From positions 744,001 through 808,000 of the forward strand of contig WNKP01000001.1 of assembly GCA_009797885.1 (NCBI GenBank): a stretch of DNA of 64,000 nt, given 5' to 3'. Every line of letters begins with the position of its first letter. The first letter of the stretch is position 1. Source of the DNA: Flavobacteriaceae bacterium GF1 (GTDB lineage Bacteria > Bacteroidota > Bacteroidia > Flavobacteriales > Flavobacteriaceae). The position numbers and the translations under genes were made by a program. Positions 8,516 through 15,718 of this stretch are shown piece after piece. The notes below the pieces were generated by a model, which saw nothing but the letters and a program-made list of their open reading frames with translations, was not told the DNA's origin and made no database searches.

Positions 8516-9004
8516 ATGGGCGATTGTTTTCCAGATGTTTGTGACTGCACTTGTAATCAACCTTACAATGAGTTTGAAAGTATAATTTCCAAAGAAATAT
8601 CTTTTCCATTTAGTTTCGATGAATTGTGTCATAGTAACATTGGGTGGTTTACCGACGAAAAAATATGTAATGATCATCATTTAAATGATTGGATTGATGC
8701 TTCGTGCTATGGTATTTACCTTTTATGGCACAAAGACGATTATTGTGCTACGCATAATATGTTTCACATGAAAGGCCTATATGTGGGAAAAGGGAACATA
8801 AAAAATCGTATTATCTCTCATTTTAAAAAAAAGGATTTTAGTAATGAGATGATTGTATATTTTACTTTTATTGAAATGATTAATCGACGGGCAAAATTCT
8901 TAGAGCAATTGCTATTGGACCATTTCAATTTTCCGTTCAATAAAAATGAGAACAATGGTAAGAAAAAGCTTTGCTCATATTTTTCTCAAATCGAAGTTGA
9001 CTAA
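8516..9004 (+). CDS. GIY-YIG domain protein (162 aa)
   Basis: The N-terminal 60 residues are acidic with an unusual run of cysteines (CFPDVCDCTC). The rest has the order of a GIY-YIG nuclease: CYGIYLLW (GIY strand), GLYVGKG (YIG strand), NRIISHF (Arg and His), E at RRAKFLEQLL, and FPFNK with the terminal Asn. This makes catalytic competence plausible. It lies 71 bp after the DUF2130 gene, in the same direction, inside the element. It could be a third member of the cargo module or an independent selfish nuclease. It is not closely similar to the 79-aa GIY-YIG protein at 10319-10558. Confidence 0.75.
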   Translation: MGDCFPDVCDCTCNQPYNEFESIISKEISFPFSFDELCHSNIGWFTDEKICNDHHLNDWIDASCYGIYLLWHKDDYCATHNMFHMKGLYVGKGNIKNRIISHFKKKDFSNEMIVYFTFIEMINRRAKFLEQLLLDHFNFPFNKNENNGKKKLCSYFSQIEVD

Positions 9005-9030
9005 AGTTTAAATAAAAGATTAACACTAGC

Positions 9031-9447
9031 ATGGAAAATTTTGATGTTGATAATAGTCTAAACCCGAAACTGGTTAGAGGAGCAATTATTTATCATGAAG
9101 GTTCTCTATATCAAGTTAAGGATATGGATAAAGAAAAGATTTACATTTCAAATCAAGAAGTAGATAGTAAAGCAATAGCCGATAATGAGTGGAATCCGGT
9201 AGATTTGACCGAGGATTGGCTTAATCATTTTAACTTTGAAGTTGGTTCTAAAATTCATAATGTTAATACCAAGCAAGATTGGATTATAAAAACTACTGGC
9301 AACTACTATTATATTACAGTTTTTGTTAGTCCTCCTTATGGTGATAATCCGGTAATTGGATTAAAATATGTCCATGATTTACAAGCATGGTTTTTTACGT
9401 TAACAAAGCGAGATTTGGGTTATTTTGGTTTTAATCAACCAAAATAG
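9031..9447 (+). CDS. Small phage/element-type protein (138 aa)
   Basis: The C-terminal half shows the pattern LTEDWLNHFNF ... LKYVHDLQAWFFTLTKRDL, which is characteristic of a small protein recurrent in Bacteroidota phages and mobile elements (usually YVHQLQNLYFALTGEEL at the end). The N-terminal half, with GAIIYHEGSLYQVKDMDKEKIYI, looks like a small beta-barrel fold. No enzymatic motif is seen. It starts 26 bp after the GIY-YIG gene and is the last plus-strand gene of the element. Confidence 0.7.
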   Translation: MENFDVDNSLNPKLVRGAIIYHEGSLYQVKDMDKEKIYISNQEVDSKAIADNEWNPVDLTEDWLNHFNFEVGSKIHNVNTKQDWIIKTTGNYYYITVFVSPPYGDNPVIGLKYVHDLQAWFFTLTKRDLGYFGFNQPK

Positions 9448-9561
9448 TTCAAGAAAAGGATGTAAGAAATGAATATCCAAAAACTTATCCCTTGATTTTA
9501 GAAAGAATGACCAATCGTTTACAAAAAAATCTCTGTTATAGAAAAGTGCAAATGAAGAATA

Positions 9562-9696
9562 GTGGTAATATTTATAGCCGCTATAAAATTACCACATTCT
9601 TTACCCCCCACAACAGCAGTTAAAACCCAAAAATGGATGCCTTTATAGTGGTTAGACAACTGTAAAAACAACCATAGCGACTATAAATTATACCAC
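9562..9696. repeat. Inverted and direct repeats near right end of element
   Basis: GTGGTAATATTTATAG (9562-9577) and CTATAAAATTACCAC (9581-9595) form a near-perfect hairpin. A second copy of the right arm, CTATAAATTATACCAC, lies at 9681-9696, and a shorter form CTTTATAGTGGTTA lies at 9641-9654. The gene-free stretch 9448-9852 otherwise holds only a 27-codon frame from 9726. The repeats may be arm sites for the recombinase or a nicking/transfer site. Confidence 0.4.
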
Positions 9697-9852
9697 ATTA
9701 CAATTGTTTTTCATAGTTTTATCAATGAAAAGCACTTTCGATATACTTAACGATGTGGAGTTGGATTTTTTAGAATCATCCCTCGGGTGTCGAAGGTGTT
9801 TTTTCTAAGTCTTAGTCAATTACTACATCAAGACAATTCTCTGATAAATCTT

Positions 9853-10098
9853 TCAGAGATTGTAATCTTCTTCAAAATTATACCTCTTTTGCATAGTATT
9901 ACAAAACTCTTTTTCATTTTTGATTTTTGCCAGGAGCTTAGCTTTTTTCTTTTTCTTGGCTTTTTTTGATAATTCAGGATCCAGTTCAATAATCTGGACT
10001 CTTGCCTTATTCAATTCCATCTTCAATTGACTAATGTTTAGCCATGTTTCAACTCTAAATTCATCAAACAATTCAAACCTCGGGATTCTTACCTCCAT
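9853..10098 (-). CDS. Small charged protein near element right end (81 aa)
   Basis: A frame of 81 codons begins MEVRIPRFELFDEF and contains a lysine run (SKKAKKKKKAKLLAKIKNEKEF). No family is recognised. The AT-rich upstream sequence and ATG start are typical of this phylum. It reads against the other element genes, toward the left, and lies 147 bp inside the right junction. Low-complexity coding makes it uncertain, and the overlapping plus-strand frame (9787-9969) is less convincing. Confidence 0.4.
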   Translation of the reverse strand: MEVRIPRFELFDEFRVETWLNISQLKMELNKARVQIIELDPELSKKAKKKKKAKLLAKIKNEKEFCNTMQKRYNFEEDYNL

Positions 10099-10194
10099 TC
10101 GTAATTAATTTAAATTAAACTTTTTGATTCTTAAAAAAGGACTCTAATCGAAGAGTTTTCTGCAAAGTATTCGTTCAAAATAACGTACAAAAAC

Positions 10195-10238
10195 AAAAAA
10201 ATCCTTACAACTCACTGATATTCAGATTGTTGTAAGGA
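10195..10238 (-). terminator. Terminator of the CAT tRNA gene
   Basis: A perfect 10-bp stem (10202-10211 with 10229-10238) is followed on the minus strand by a run of seven T (10195-10201). It lies 7 bp past the tRNA 3' end, on the element side of the junction, so the element appears to supply a new terminator to the tRNA it occupies. Confidence 0.75.
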
Positions 10239-10244
10239 TTAAAG

Positions 10245-10257
10245 GTGGTCCCACCTG
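10245..10257. repeat. Right attachment site (attR) in tRNA 3' end
   Basis: This 13-bp segment spans the 3' acceptor strand and part of the T-arm of the tRNA gene and is identical to 86-98. Because the tRNA remains complete here, the crossover must fall inside or at the edge of this repeat. Confidence 0.6.
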
Positions 10258-10319
10258 GGCTCGAACCAGGGACCAACTGATTATGAGTCAGCTACTCTAA
10301 CCAACTGAGCTATAGGACC
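10246..10319 (-). tRNA. tRNA with CAT anticodon (Met, or Ile2 with lysidine)
   Basis: A 74-nt cloverleaf without encoded CCA. The acceptor GGTCCTA pairs with TGGGACC, the D-arm is GCTC...GAGT, the anticodon stem is GCTGA/TCAGT with loop CTCATAA (anticodon CAT), the T-arm is CCTGG/CCAGG with TTCGAGC, and the discriminator is A. The anticodon alone cannot separate elongator Met from Ile2 (lysidine-modified C). The general shape fits either. The 3' end is the attachment site of the 10-kb element. The first base is also the last base of the stop codon of the GIY-YIG gene upstream. Confidence 0.92.
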
Positions 10320-10558
10320 TAGTTGTGTTTATTCTTTAACCACTGCTTGCCGTACCCCGATTTAAGGTACTTCTCTCGTTTTCTCGCAGTGGGTCGATCA
10401 GGATATTCCTCGACATAAATCAATTGCCAGGGGCGATATCCTTTTGTACTTCTTGTTTTTCCTCTGTTATGTTCTTTAAGCCTCTTCTCAACATTTTGGG
10501 TCAACCCAACATAGAGCCTATTGTCAATCTCGCTTTTAAGAACGTAAACAAAAACCAT
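10319..10558 (-). CDS. Small GIY-YIG nuclease inserted in a tRNA locus
   Basis: A 79-aa single-domain protein of the short GIY-YIG group abundant in Bacteroidota. It has FVYVLKS (GIY strand), LYVGLT (YIG strand), Arg and His in EKRLKEHNRGK, and Glu with a basic tail in ARKREKYLKSGYGKQWLK. It lies between a broken tRNA 5' half (10573-10662) and the intact tRNA (10246-10319). Its TAG stop shares one base with the tRNA 5' nucleotide, so gene and tRNA seem to be a single transcription unit. This arrangement suggests a homing-like element that carries a replacement 5' tRNA half to keep the host tRNA working. Catalysis and mobility are inferred. Confidence 0.88.
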   Translation of the reverse strand: MVFVYVLKSEIDNRLYVGLTQNVEKRLKEHNRGKTRSTKGYRPWQLIYVEEYPDRPTARKREKYLKSGYGKQWLKNKHN

Positions 10559-10572
10559 TTTCTTAAATGAAC

Positions 10573-10662
10573 GTCAGCTACTCCCTGCCTGCCGTTACCC
10601 TGCCGGCCTGCGGCCAGTAGGCGGGCGCCAGGTAGGCCGGTAACCAACTGAGCTATAGGACC
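10573..10662 (-). pseudogene. Broken 5' half of the CAT tRNA gene, split by a repeat
   Basis: Reading the minus strand, 10662-10641 equals the first 22 bases of the intact tRNA (GGTCCTATAGCTCAGTTGGT plus TA). After a 57-bp insert, 10583-10573 continues with GAGTAGCTGAC, up to the anticodon loop. Similarity stops there, replaced by the leader of the GIY-YIG gene. So the original tRNA was cut in the anticodon loop and its 5' half duplicated. The left-over half was later interrupted in the D-loop by a palindromic repeat. Confidence 0.85.
10584..10640. repeat. 57-bp GC-rich REP-like insertion inside tRNA remnant
   Basis: The insert starts CCTGCCTGCC and ends GGTAGGCCGG, with internal self-complementary blocks (GGCCTGCGGCC region). 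It exactly interrupts the tRNA fragment between GTCAGCTACTC and TAACCAACTG. It resembles the CCTGCC...GGCAGG palindromes at 27813 and 51310. Confidence 0.75.
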
Positions 10663-10774
10663 GTTGTTAATGGATAATTGATAATTTCCAAAAATCAACT
10701 ATCCGTATTTCAATATTTCCTTCTCCTCATCCCCTATTACCAAACGTTATGCGCTATAGTGGCGTAGAGGGACG

Positions 10775-10805
10775 CAAAATTACTATTTATTTTCCGCTAC
10801 CACAA
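10775..10805 (-). promoter_or_regulatory. Promoter of the tRNA / GIY-YIG unit
   Basis: On the minus strand a TTG (10803-10805) is followed after 20 nt by TAATTTTG (10775-10782), matching the Bacteroidota consensus TTG-N19-TAnnTTTG. It reads toward the broken tRNA half, the GIY-YIG gene and the intact tRNA, with no other promoter-like pair closer. The rest of the 314-bp gap 10699-11012 holds no gene that I can see. Confidence 0.6.
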
Positions 10806-11012
10806 TACCATAGATCCTATTCTTGGCTGTTACCCGGGCAGAACCCCAATGTCAAATTAATGTTATATTCTGCATTAACGTAGTATGGGTTGGTAAGCTA
10901 CCTTACTTTCAATTATATTAGACTTTTTTCTAGAAGGCCATTTGAACTATTGGGTAATACGATGACCCTTAAAATTTGAGTCCTGCTTTTGGACAGTGTG
11001 TAAACAGACCAG

Positions 11013-13379
11013 ATGATTTCGAAAAATATTAAACTCCCCCCCAGGCATATTTATCCTTTGGATGATTGGAGGTTTGTCCAAAAAAAATATTCACCCCAAT
11101 ATCTGGCCCAGGATGAAACCGTTTTTGCCATTGCAAACGGCTATCTTGGTTTTCGGGGCAATCATGAGGAAGGAACGCCTGTGGTGCAACGGGGAACCTT
11201 TATCAACGGATTTCATGAACAATGGCCCATCCGTTATGGGGAATCTGCCTATGGGTTTGCCAAAACGGGCCAAACCATGCTGAATGTTACCGATAGCAAA
11301 GTAATTAGGCTCTATGTGGATGACGAGCCATTTTACCTTCCTACTGCCGATCTTAAATCCTATGAACGGGTACTCGATATGAAAGCCGGTACCCTGAATC
11401 GGGATATTCTTTGGGAAACCGCTTCTGGCAAACGCGTTTCCATCCGCTCTACCCGAATCGTTTCTATGGAACACCGGCATGTTGCCGCCATTTCCTATGA
11501 GGTGACGGTGCTGAATGCCCCGGCCAAACTCATCATCTCCTCTAAATTACGTTGCCCCACGGAGAAACTTAATCCTCAGGAGGATAAGGAGGACCCGAGA
11601 AAATCCCCCAAATTCGACCATAGTGTTTTTGTACCACAGGTGAGTCAGGTTAAAGACCAGAGGGTGCTTTTAGGGCATCAGATCCGTACCAGTGGTATGA
11701 CGCTGGCCTGTGGCGTAGATCATGAGATTCAAACGGAGAATACCTATTCCTACAAAAGCGAGTGTTATGAGGATTCCGCCAAAATCGTTTATTCGCTAAA
11801 AGCAGAGGAGGGAGTGCCCTTTCGGATGATAAAATACATGGTGTACCACAGTTCTCGAAATGCGCCCGTTGTTGAACTTTGCGAACGTACCGAACGAACA
11901 CTGGACTCCGTGACAGAAGACGGTTTTGAAGAATTGACCGAGGGCCAGCAGCGCTTTATGGATAATTTTTGGACCAATAGCGATATTGAAGTTTCCATGT
12001 ATAGGGACCGGAGAACGCAGCAATGCCTCCGCTTTAATCTATTCCATATCCTTCAGGCCTCCGCTCGTGTGGAAGGTACAGGGATCGGGGCCAGGGGTCT
12101 TACCGGAGAAGCCTATGAAGGTCATTATTTCTGGGACACCGAGATTTACCTGATGCCCTTTTTGATCTATACCTCGCCAAAAGTGGCCAAAAACCTTCTG
12201 CGTTTCCGATACAGCCTTCTGGATAAAGCACGCAAACGTGCCAGGGAACTTAATCAGAAAGGGGCGCTCTTTCCATGGAGAACCATTACCGGAGATGAAG
12301 CTTCTGCTTTTTTTGCCGCTGGAACCGCACAATATCATATCAATGCGGATATCATGTACGCCTTGAGAAAATACGTTGAGGTAACCGGCGATGAGGATTT
12401 TCTGTTTGAATACGGAGCTGAAATGCTGATCGAAACGGCACGCTTCTGGGCCGATTTGGGCTTCTATTCAACTAACGGAAAGGACCAGTTTCATATCCAT
12501 GGTGTCACGGGGCCCGATGAATATACCGCCATTGTGAACAACAATGCCTTTACCAATATAATGGCCCGTGAAAATCTGCGGTACGCCGTGGAGAGTCTGG
12601 AGTTACTTCGGAAAAAGGCACCGGACAGCTTTGAGGGCCTGGCAAAGGATACCGATCTTGGCCTGGAAGAGATCGAAGAATGGAGAAATGCCGCAGCCAA
12701 AATGTATATCCCATACGATGAAGAAAAAGGAATTCACCCACAGGATGATGAATTCCTGAAAAAGGAAGTCTGGGATTTTGAAAATACCCCTTTGGAAAAC
12801 TATCCTTTGCTGCTCCACTACCATCCCCTGGTCATCTACCGCTTTCAGGTCATCAAACAGGCCGATGTAGTCATGGCCATGTTTCTTTTGGGCCATGAAT
12901 TTTCGAAGGAACAAAAGAAAAAGAATTTCGACTACTACGATCCCCTAACTACAGGAGACTCCTCATTGTCTTCCTGCGTATACAGTATCCTGGCATTTGA
13001 ACTGGGGTATCTGGATAGGGCCATGGAGCTGATCAAGTATGCCGCCTGGATGGATCTGGCCGATGTAGGGGGAAATGTGAAGGATGGGGCCCATATCGCT
13101 TCCATGGGCGGCACATGGATGGCTATCGTATATGGTTTGGCCGGCTTGCGCGATTATGGGGGTAAGATCAGCTTTAATCCCAAAAGCCCTCCCCGGACCC
13201 GAGCGGTGCGCTTCCCTTTAACGGTTCGTGGTAAACTCCTGGAGGTGATGATCCAAAGGGACAAGGTGACCTATACGTTAAAAAAAGGCAAGGCCCTTAC
13301 CATTCATCACGGGGCGGAAGAAATAAAACTTAGCGAAAAGCAGCCCTCCTGCATTAAGGAGTTGGGCGATACGAATTGA
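11013..13379 (+). CDS. Glycoside hydrolase family 65 phosphorylase
   Basis: A 788-aa cytoplasmic enzyme of the family that phosphorolyses alpha-linked disaccharides (maltose, trehalose, kojibiose and nigerose types). It has the three family parts: an N-terminal beta-sandwich (about 1-270, DETVFAIANGYLGFRGNHEEG), the central (alpha/alpha)6 barrel (about 330-690; ARGLTGEAYEGHYFWDTEIY, FPWRTITGDE) and a C-terminal beta domain. The general acid is E503 in VTGPDEYTA. The phosphate-binding site probably includes the GGTWMAIVYGLAG region. No signal peptide. The usual partner, beta-phosphoglucomutase, is not adjacent, so substrate specificity cannot be assigned from context. It stands alone between the tRNA locus and mce. 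Confidence 0.93.
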   Translation: MISKNIKLPPRHIYPLDDWRFVQKKYSPQYLAQDETVFAIANGYLGFRGNHEEGTPVVQRGTFINGFHEQWPIRYGESAYGFAKTGQTMLNVTDSKVIRLYVDDEPFYLPTADLKSYERVLDMKAGTLNRDILWETASGKRVSIRSTRIVSMEHRHVAAISYEVTVLNAPAKLIISSKLRCPTEKLNPQEDKEDPRKSPKFDHSVFVPQVSQVKDQRVLLGHQIRTSGMTLACGVDHEIQTENTYSYKSECYEDSAKIVYSLKAEEGVPFRMIKYMVYHSSRNAPVVELCERTERTLDSVTEDGFEELTEGQQRFMDNFWTNSDIEVSMYRDRRTQQCLRFNLFHILQASARVEGTGIGARGLTGEAYEGHYFWDTEIYLMPFLIYTSPKVAKNLLRFRYSLLDKARKRARELNQKGALFPWRTITGDEASAFFAAGTAQYHINADIMYALRKYVEVTGDEDFLFEYGAEMLIETARFWADLGFYSTNGKDQFHIHGVTGPDEYTAIVNNNAFTNIMARENLRYAVESLELLRKKAPDSFEGLAKDTDLGLEEIEEWRNAAAKMYIPYDEEKGIHPQDDEFLKKEVWDFENTPLENYPLLLHYHPLVIYRFQVIKQADVVMAMFLLGHEFSKEQKKKNFDYYDPLTTGDSSLSSCVYSILAFELGYLDRAMELIKYAAWMDLADVGGNVKDGAHIASMGGTWMAIVYGLAGLRDYGGKISFNPKSPPRTRAVRFPLTVRGKLLEVMIQRDKVTYTLKKGKALTIHHGAEEIKLSEKQPSCIKELGDTN

Positions 13380-13537
13380 ACGTGGAAAATTGATGCTGTC
13401 GTTGCCAAGCGAATCTGCCGTCCGCTTCCCTGGCCCTCATCCAATTTCCGCGATTTTCCGTCTTCCCGCTTTTGACGTGGTAATTACGGATCAATACCCT
13501 TTCCTGGGACTGTGCACTGCCACTGCATACTGCCCTC

Positions 13538-13939
13538 TTACCCCAAATCCTGACAAAGCTCCGTCAAAACCCCGTTGGTCCCTTTTGGGTGTAAAAATGC
13601 AACGCGCTTATTGTCTGCTCCGTTTTTGGGAAATCCCGGTAACACCACAAACCCTTCCCCTTCCAATCGCTTTATTTCGGCCTCCAAATCATCAACGGCA
13701 AAGGCAATGTGGTGGATTCCCTCTCCCTTTTTCTCTAAATACTTTGCAATGGCACTGTCCGCATTAGTGGCCTCCAAAAGTTCGATTTTATTGGGTCCCG
13801 ACTTAAAAAAGGAGGTTTTCACGCCTTCTGAAGCCACTTCTTCCATTTTATAACTTGGTACACCCAATAGCTTTTCAAAAAGTGTATTGGAAACCGCTAA
13901 ATCCTTTACTGCAATGCCGATGTGTTCAATTTTGTCCAT
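13538..13939 (-). CDS. mce: Methylmalonyl-CoA epimerase
   Basis: A 133-aa vicinal-oxygen-chelate enzyme that interconverts (R)- and (S)-methylmalonyl-CoA for the methylmalonyl-CoA mutase route. Metal ligands are visible as H6 (KIEHIGIAV), the Glu in NKIELLEA, H in GIHHIAFAVDDL and the terminal Glu in VLTELCQ, in the usual order of the two beta-alpha-beta-beta-beta modules. Length is normal. It is divergent from rbfA with a 175-bp gap. The region 13380-13537 between it and the GH65 gene holds no convincing gene. Confidence 0.93.
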   Translation of the reverse strand: MDKIEHIGIAVKDLAVSNTLFEKLLGVPSYKMEEVASEGVKTSFFKSGPNKIELLEATNADSAIAKYLEKKGEGIHHIAFAVDDLEAEIKRLEGEGFVVLPGFPKNGADNKRVAFLHPKGTNGVLTELCQDLG

Positions 13940-14102
13940 GGTGAAATACTGTTAATCCGGGCACAATTTACTCGTACTAAAAATAAGAAATGCTGAGATT
14001 GGTCATGAAATGAGCACTAACAATTTATTTTTCTAGAATAAATCTCCAAAGGCGAATTCCATCTGACCGAAAAGAAAATAAGAAAGGAACAGATGAAATG
14101 AA

Positions 14103-14110
14103 TAATTTTG
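14103..14110 (+). promoter_or_regulatory. -7 box of rbfA
   Basis: TAATTTTG matches the TAnnTTTG box and lies only 4 bp before the rbfA ATG. The transcript would be leaderless or almost so. No good TTG element is seen upstream at the usual distance. Confidence 0.4.
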
Positions 14111-14114
14111 CAGC

Positions 14115-14507
14115 ATGGAAACGCAACGACAGAAGAAAATTGGGGGCATTATTCAGCAGGATATTGCGGAGGTCCTTCAACGGGCCGCCACGGAAGGGGG
14201 CTTAAAAGGGGTATTGATCTCAGTGACCAAGGTTTCCATAACCACGGACCTCTCCATTGCCAAGATTTACGTTTCCATTTTTCCGCCCAAAGAGGCCAAT
14301 GCACTATTGGATGGCATTCGTTCCAATAAGGCCCTGATCAAACATGAATTGGCCCAACGGACCAAAAACCAATTGCGAAGGGTTCCGGAGCTTAACTTTT
14401 ATTTGGATGATTCCCTGGATTATATTGAAAAAATTGAGGAATCCTTAAAAGGGGAAGAAAATCCCATTGAAAAAAGGGACTTGTTGGACAAGCGAAAGAA
14501 ATCCTGA
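14115..14507 (+). CDS. rbfA: Ribosome-binding factor A
   Basis: A 130-aa KH-like protein that helps mature the 16S rRNA 5' end and the 30S subunit. The pattern METQRQKKIGGIIQQDIAEVLQ, followed by GVLISVTKVSITTDLSIAKIYVSIFP and LRRVPELNFYLDDSLDY, is diagnostic. The C-terminal tail is charged. The next gene starts 2 bp after the stop codon, giving the rbfA-permease operon common in Flavobacteriia. Confidence 0.95.
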   Translation: METQRQKKIGGIIQQDIAEVLQRAATEGGLKGVLISVTKVSITTDLSIAKIYVSIFPPKEANALLDGIRSNKALIKHELAQRTKNQLRRVPELNFYLDDSLDYIEKIEESLKGEENPIEKRDLLDKRKKS

Positions 14508-14509
14508 TT

Positions 14510-15715
14510 TTGAACTTCCCCACCTACATCGCCAAGCGGTACCTACGCTCAAAGAGCAGTCAGAATGCGGTCAATATTATCAACTTTTTTACTTTTCTGG
14601 TCATTATCATTGGATCGGCGGCCTTATTTCTGGTCCTTTCCGCTTTTGCGGGACTCAAGACCTTTAGCCTCCAGTTTACGAATACCTTTGACCCGGATGT
14701 AAAGGCCGTCCCCGTAACGGGGAAATTCTTTTCCTTAACTGCCGAAGAAAAGGATGCCCTGGAAACCATGGAAGGAATAGCTTCCTATTCCAACGAAATT
14801 GTGGAACGGGTATACCTTAGTTATGACGATAAAAACTGTATCGCCTACATCAAAGGTGTTGATGAACACTACAGGCAGGTTACGGCGGTGGACAGCATCC
14901 TGTATTTTGGCAATTGGGGGGTGGATGAAAATCAGGCTGTCATTGGTATTGGCATATTCAATCTCCTGGGTGGTCCCATGGGCAATATGGCGCCCCTGAA
15001 CGCCATCACATTAAAACCTGGGAATCGCTCCATTACAGCCGATGTGCTGGGTTCAAAATCCTTTTATAACCAAATGCCGTTGGTGGTAAGTGGGGTGTAC
15101 GCCGTGGAAGATGGTTTGGACAAGACCTACGTATTTGCCACTTTGCCCATGGTTCAGGCTTTTTTGGAAAAGGATTCCACCCAAATTTCCGGTATTAATT
15201 TTAAGGTGGGGGAAGGGGTTTCCATTTCCAAGGCAAAGGAGAACCTCAAAACCGTTCTTGGGGACAAAGCGCTGGTATTGTCCCGTCAGGAATTGAACAC
15301 CACCCTTTATAAAATGCTGAAAACGGAAAATACGGCCACCTATCTCATTTTTACTTTGGTCCTGATCATTGCCTTGTTTAACGTAGTAGGTGCCATCATC
15401 ATGATGATCTTGGATAAACGGGGAAACTCCAAAACACTTTTTGCCTTGGGAACGACCATAAAGCAGCTTCGGCAGATCTATTTTTACCAAGGGGTCTTTG
15501 TAACCTGTTTTGGGGGTTTGGTAGGGATTGCTTTGGGCTCGTTGATTGTGGTTTCCCAATTGGTGTTCAAATGGTGGCGCATTACCCCGTCCCTTGCCTA
15601 TCCCGTGGAATATCAGTTCGTAAACATTCTTATTGTTTTAGGAACCATAGTCGTGCTGGGGCTTATCTCTTCCAAAATAGCGAGCAGTAGAATCTCCAAA
15701 AAGTTATTGGCCTAG
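14510..15715 (+). CDS. ABC transporter permease, LolC/LolE type
   Basis: A 401-aa inner-membrane protein of the lipoprotein-releasing (FtsX-like) permease family. It has an N-terminal cytosolic start YIAKRYLRSKSSQNAVNIIN, a first membrane helix at about 26-48, a large periplasmic MacB-like domain (about 50-265) and three C-terminal helices (about 270-395; YLIFTLVLIIALFNVVGA, GVFVTCFGGLVGIALGSLI). The start is TTG at 14510, directly after rbfA. The matching ATPase is not adjacent and must lie elsewhere. Role: extraction of lipoproteins from the inner membrane, by family. Confidence 0.9.
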   Translation: MNFPTYIAKRYLRSKSSQNAVNIINFFTFLVIIIGSAALFLVLSAFAGLKTFSLQFTNTFDPDVKAVPVTGKFFSLTAEEKDALETMEGIASYSNEIVERVYLSYDDKNCIAYIKGVDEHYRQVTAVDSILYFGNWGVDENQAVIGIGIFNLLGGPMGNMAPLNAITLKPGNRSITADVLGSKSFYNQMPLVVSGVYAVEDGLDKTYVFATLPMVQAFLEKDSTQISGINFKVGEGVSISKAKENLKTVLGDKALVLSRQELNTTLYKMLKTENTATYLIFTLVLIIALFNVVGAIIMMILDKRGNSKTLFALGTTIKQLRQIYFYQGVFVTCFGGLVGIALGSLIVVSQLVFKWWRITPSLAYPVEYQFVNILIVLGTIVVLGLISSKIASSRISKKLLA

Positions 15716-15718
15716 TTG

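Larger units (their letters stand above)
86..10257. mobile_element. tRNA-integrated element, about 10.2 kb
   Basis: Bounded by 13-bp direct repeats (86-98 and 10245-10257), the right one being the 3' end of an intact tRNA gene. Contents in order: tyrosine recombinase, unknown, excisionase-like HTH, two small unknowns, VirE-type primase-helicase, iteron-like non-coding region, OLD ATPase-nuclease, DUF2130 protein, GIY-YIG protein, phage-type small protein, small minus-strand ORF. All main genes run left to right, and the stretch is richer in AT than the core genes to its right. There is no relaxase, coupling protein, capsid, portal or terminase gene, so it would need help to transfer. Integrase, HTH and VirE-type primase followed by repeats is the layout known from phage-inducible islands and from small Bacteroidota mobilizable elements. 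Which of these it is remains open. Confidence 0.7.

Noticed and set aside
9787-9969. Plus-strand frame of 60 codons
   Set aside because: It is low-complexity Phe/Leu-rich, antisense to the lysine-rich minus-strand frame that has a better start.
10501-10698. Minus-strand frame across the broken tRNA and palindrome
   Set aside because: It covers the tRNA remnant, the 57-bp repeat and the start of the GIY-YIG gene in another frame; no protein features.
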